The notes under the pieces: generated by a model
What the model saw: the letters and a program-made list of their open reading frames with translations, nothing else
What the model was told of the DNA's origin: nothing
Database searches by the model: none
Translations under genes and position numbers: made by a program
Shown: one piece after another, positions 6,018 through 7,342 of the stretch
Layout: every line of letters starts with the position of its first letter
Position numbering within the stretch: the first letter of the stretch is position 1
DNA from: Desulfobacterales bacterium
GTDB lineage: Bacteria > Desulfobacterota > Desulfobacteria > Desulfobacterales > Desulfosalsimonadaceae
Direction of reading: 5' to 3'
Length of the DNA stretch: 7,342 nucleotides
NCBI GenBank assembly: GCA_007135795.1
Contig: SLIE01000362.1
Span: forward strand, 1-7,342

Positions 6018-7067
6018 ATGACGAAAAAACAAAAATATAAAGATAACGATCGTGGCAAGGCTGCCGAATTTCCTGATGGCAGGGAAGACGATCTTGCGGT
6101 CGGGGATGATGACGAGCTTGAAGATTCCGGCCCAATGCAGACCGATGTGGTCGAAAGACTCAAAAATGCCGTAACCATTGCAGCCCAGACCAATCTGGTG
6201 CCGTATGATCCGTTGCAGCGATATTTGAGTGAGATCAGCCGTTATCAACTCCTTACCCGGGATGAGGAGATTGAACTTGGACGTCGCATACAGGAAGAGG
6301 ATGATTCAGATGCCGCTTTTCTCCTTGCCGCGTCCAATCTCCGGCTGGTTGTTAAAATCGCCATGGAATTTCAAAGAACCTGGATGCAAAACCTGATGGA
6401 TTTGATTCAGGAAGGGAATATCGGTCTGATGCAGGCGGTGCAGAAGTTCGATCCGTATAAGAATGTTAAATTCTCTTATTACGCCGCCTTCTGGATTAAG
6501 GCCTATATCCTCAAATTCATTATGGATAATTGGCGTCTTGTAAAAATCGGTACTACCCAGGGGCAACGGAAGCTTTTTTTCAAGCTTAAAAAGGAAAAGC
6601 AAAAGTTGATCGAGCAAGGCTTTTTGCCGGAAACCAAACTCTTGTCGAGCAGACTGGGCGTCTCCGAGCAGGAAATACGGGACATGGGTCAGCGGCTTGA
6701 CAGTTGGGATTTATCGCTGGATGAACCCATGAAGGATGATTCCGATACGGAAAGGGGTGCGTTTTTCAGTTCGGATGAAGAGTCTGTTGAGAGCAAGGTT
6801 GCCAGAAAAGAATTGGAGACCCTGCTTCGAAGCAAGGTCGAGGAATTCAAACAACAGCTCAATGAGCGCGAACTCGATATATTTGAAAAACGGATATTCA
6901 CGGATTCACCGGACACGCTTCAGGAAATTGGTGATAAATATGCCATATCAAGGGAACGGGTGCGACAGCTTGAAAAAAACATCATAAAGAAGATGAAATC
7001 ATATTTGGAAAAGGAAATTCCAGACTTTGATTCCTATTATTTCCAACAAGATGAATCATCTGAATGA
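6018..7067 (+). CDS. rpoH: Sigma-32 (RpoH-type) RNA polymerase sigma factor
   Basis: This 349-residue sigma-70 family protein carries the RpoH box QRKLFFKLKK (183-192), which distinguishes sigma-32 heat-shock factors and is involved in their core binding and control. Region 1.2 lies at about 63-95 (DPLQRYLSEISRYQLLTRDEE) and region 2 at 103-173, including LIQEGNIGLMQAVQKFDP and FSYYAAFWIKAYILKFIMDNWR. Region 4.2 at about 300-330 has a helix-turn-helix (LQEIGDKYAISRERVRQLEK). It is longer than E. coli RpoH (284 residues), mainly because of a charged, Asp/Glu-rich N-terminal tail of about 60 residues and an acidic linker near 239-256. It would direct RNA polymerase to heat-shock or envelope-stress promoters. 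ATG 6018 is preceded by GGAAA at 6006-6010 with suitable spacing. The family assignment is firm; equivalence to the main heat-shock factor is inferred, because some deltaproteobacteria carry more than one RpoH-like protein. Confidence 0.92.
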   Translation: MTKKQKYKDNDRGKAAEFPDGREDDLAVGDDDELEDSGPMQTDVVERLKNAVTIAAQTNLVPYDPLQRYLSEISRYQLLTRDEEIELGRRIQEEDDSDAAFLLAASNLRLVVKIAMEFQRTWMQNLMDLIQEGNIGLMQAVQKFDPYKNVKFSYYAAFWIKAYILKFIMDNWRLVKIGTTQGQRKLFFKLKKEKQKLIEQGFLPETKLLSSRLGVSEQEIRDMGQRLDSWDLSLDEPMKDDSDTERGAFFSSDEESVESKVARKELETLLRSKVEEFKQQLNERELDIFEKRIFTDSPDTLQEIGDKYAISRERVRQLEKNIIKKMKSYLEKEIPDFDSYYFQQDESSE

Positions 7068-7215
7068 GGGTAGGGGGCTTGGATAATCAGATTGCTATGG
7101 TCTAATCACGACCGTATGTAACAGGGCTTTGAGAATTTGAATTTGAACGGATACGGTCTAATGGCACGGCGCCGACGGATTTCGGGCAAGGGGTTTTTTT
7201 ATCATCGGGTGAGAA
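7068..7215. promoter_or_regulatory. Gap between sigma and lipoprotein genes with GACCGTAT-type repeats
   Basis: TATGGTC (7096-7102) and GACCGTA (7110-7116) form a 7-base inverted repeat with one T.G pair around TAATCAC. TACGGTCTAAT (7152-7162) nearly repeats TATGGTCTAAT (7096-7106). The octamer GACCGTAT (7110-7117) has its exact reverse complement at 7151-7158. The arrangement looks operator-like and would suit separate control of the lipoprotein gene, but no regulator is identified. No clear promoter was found in this gap. Confidence 0.35.
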
Positions 7216-7342
7216 ATGAATTGTTATTTAAAATGGATGACCGCTTTTTTGGTGCCTCCTTTGTTTTTTGTGATCACCGGTTGTGCCGGGGGGGTAGTCG
7301 GTCCATCACAGAAAGATCAGGGACTCAAGCATAAGGAGCAAA
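7216..7342 (+). CDS. N-terminal part of a lipoprotein (runs off the window)
   Basis: ATG at 7216 follows a GGGTGAG ribosome binding site (7207-7213), and the frame is open for 42 codons to the right edge. The peptide begins MNCYLKWMTAFLVPPLFFVI. Lys6 is followed by a hydrophobic stretch (8-20) and the lipobox I20-T-G-C23, so signal peptidase II should cleave before Cys23 and the mature protein should be lipid-anchored. The following AGGVVGPSQKDQGLKHKEQ is polar, like the start of an envelope lipoprotein's mature domain. A tetratricopeptide-repeat lipoprotein (PilW/PilF-like) would be a plausible identity, by analogy with what I recall of this neighbourhood in related genomes; the visible part cannot confirm it. 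An ATG at 7237 in the same frame is a less likely start. A run of seven G residues (7288-7294) lies just after the Cys codon. Confidence 0.75.
   Translation, partial: MNCYLKWMTAFLVPPLFFVITGCAGGVVGPSQKDQGLKHKEQ

Noticed and set aside
7165..7200. Terminator after the sigma gene (CCGA/TCGG stem and seven T residues)
   Set aside because: The stem is only 4 bases and is separated from the T-run by about 8 bases.
7137..7334. 65-codon plus-strand frame at the right end
   Set aside because: Another frame here has a good ribosome binding site and a clear lipoprotein signal peptide; this one has neither and ends at a stop inside the lipoprotein gene.

Overview
This window looks like chromosomal DNA of a signalling-rich, mid-GC bacterium, most likely one of the Desulfobacterota (Desulfobacterales/Desulfosarcina-like). 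The inference rests on the multi-PAS sensor proteins, a HisKA_3-type hybrid kinase ending in a bare receiver, and a sigma-32-like factor with an acidic N-terminal extension followed by a lipoprotein gene. No taxonomic marker is present, so this is a moderate-confidence guess.

Layout. (1) Positions 1-103, minus strand: the first 34 codons of a protein transcribed leftward out of the window, with a strong ribosome binding site and a near-consensus sigma-70 promoter at 254-282. (2) Positions 441-2433, plus strand: a probable two-gene unit. The first gene encodes a triple-PAS protein ending in a degenerate histidine-kinase dimerisation domain that lacks the phospho-acceptor His and any ATPase domain. 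The second encodes a shikimate-kinase-family P-loop enzyme with an altered substrate-binding motif. A 16-codon mini-ORF joins the two through ATGA overlaps at both ends. (3) Positions 2434-2734: intergenic, with a good sigma-70 promoter containing a tandem TTGACATC repeat. (4) Positions 2735-5137: an 800-residue PAS-PAS-PAS-HisKA_3-HATPase-REC hybrid kinase. (5) Positions 5138-5509: a non-coding stretch, a hairpin that can act as a shared terminator, and a minus-strand tRNA-Arg(TCT) with encoded CCA, convergent with the kinase gene. (6) Positions 5510-6017: about 500 bases of AT-rich DNA with no convincing gene. (7) Positions 6018-7067: a sigma-32 (RpoH-type) factor. (8) Positions 7216-7342: the start of a lipoprotein gene that runs off the right edge.

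How the parts relate. The left half is a sensory cluster: a PAS protein that cannot itself act as a kinase lies next to a complete hybrid kinase. An interaction between them is possible but not shown by sequence. The kinase-family enzyme coupled to the PAS pseudo-kinase is unexpected because no other aromatic-biosynthesis gene is near. The right half (sigma-32 and lipoprotein) appears to be a separate locus beyond the tRNA. An octamer, GACCGTAT, recurs in the leader of the leftmost gene and in the gap between the sigma gene and the lipoprotein gene. No mobile element, CRISPR array or phage gene was seen.
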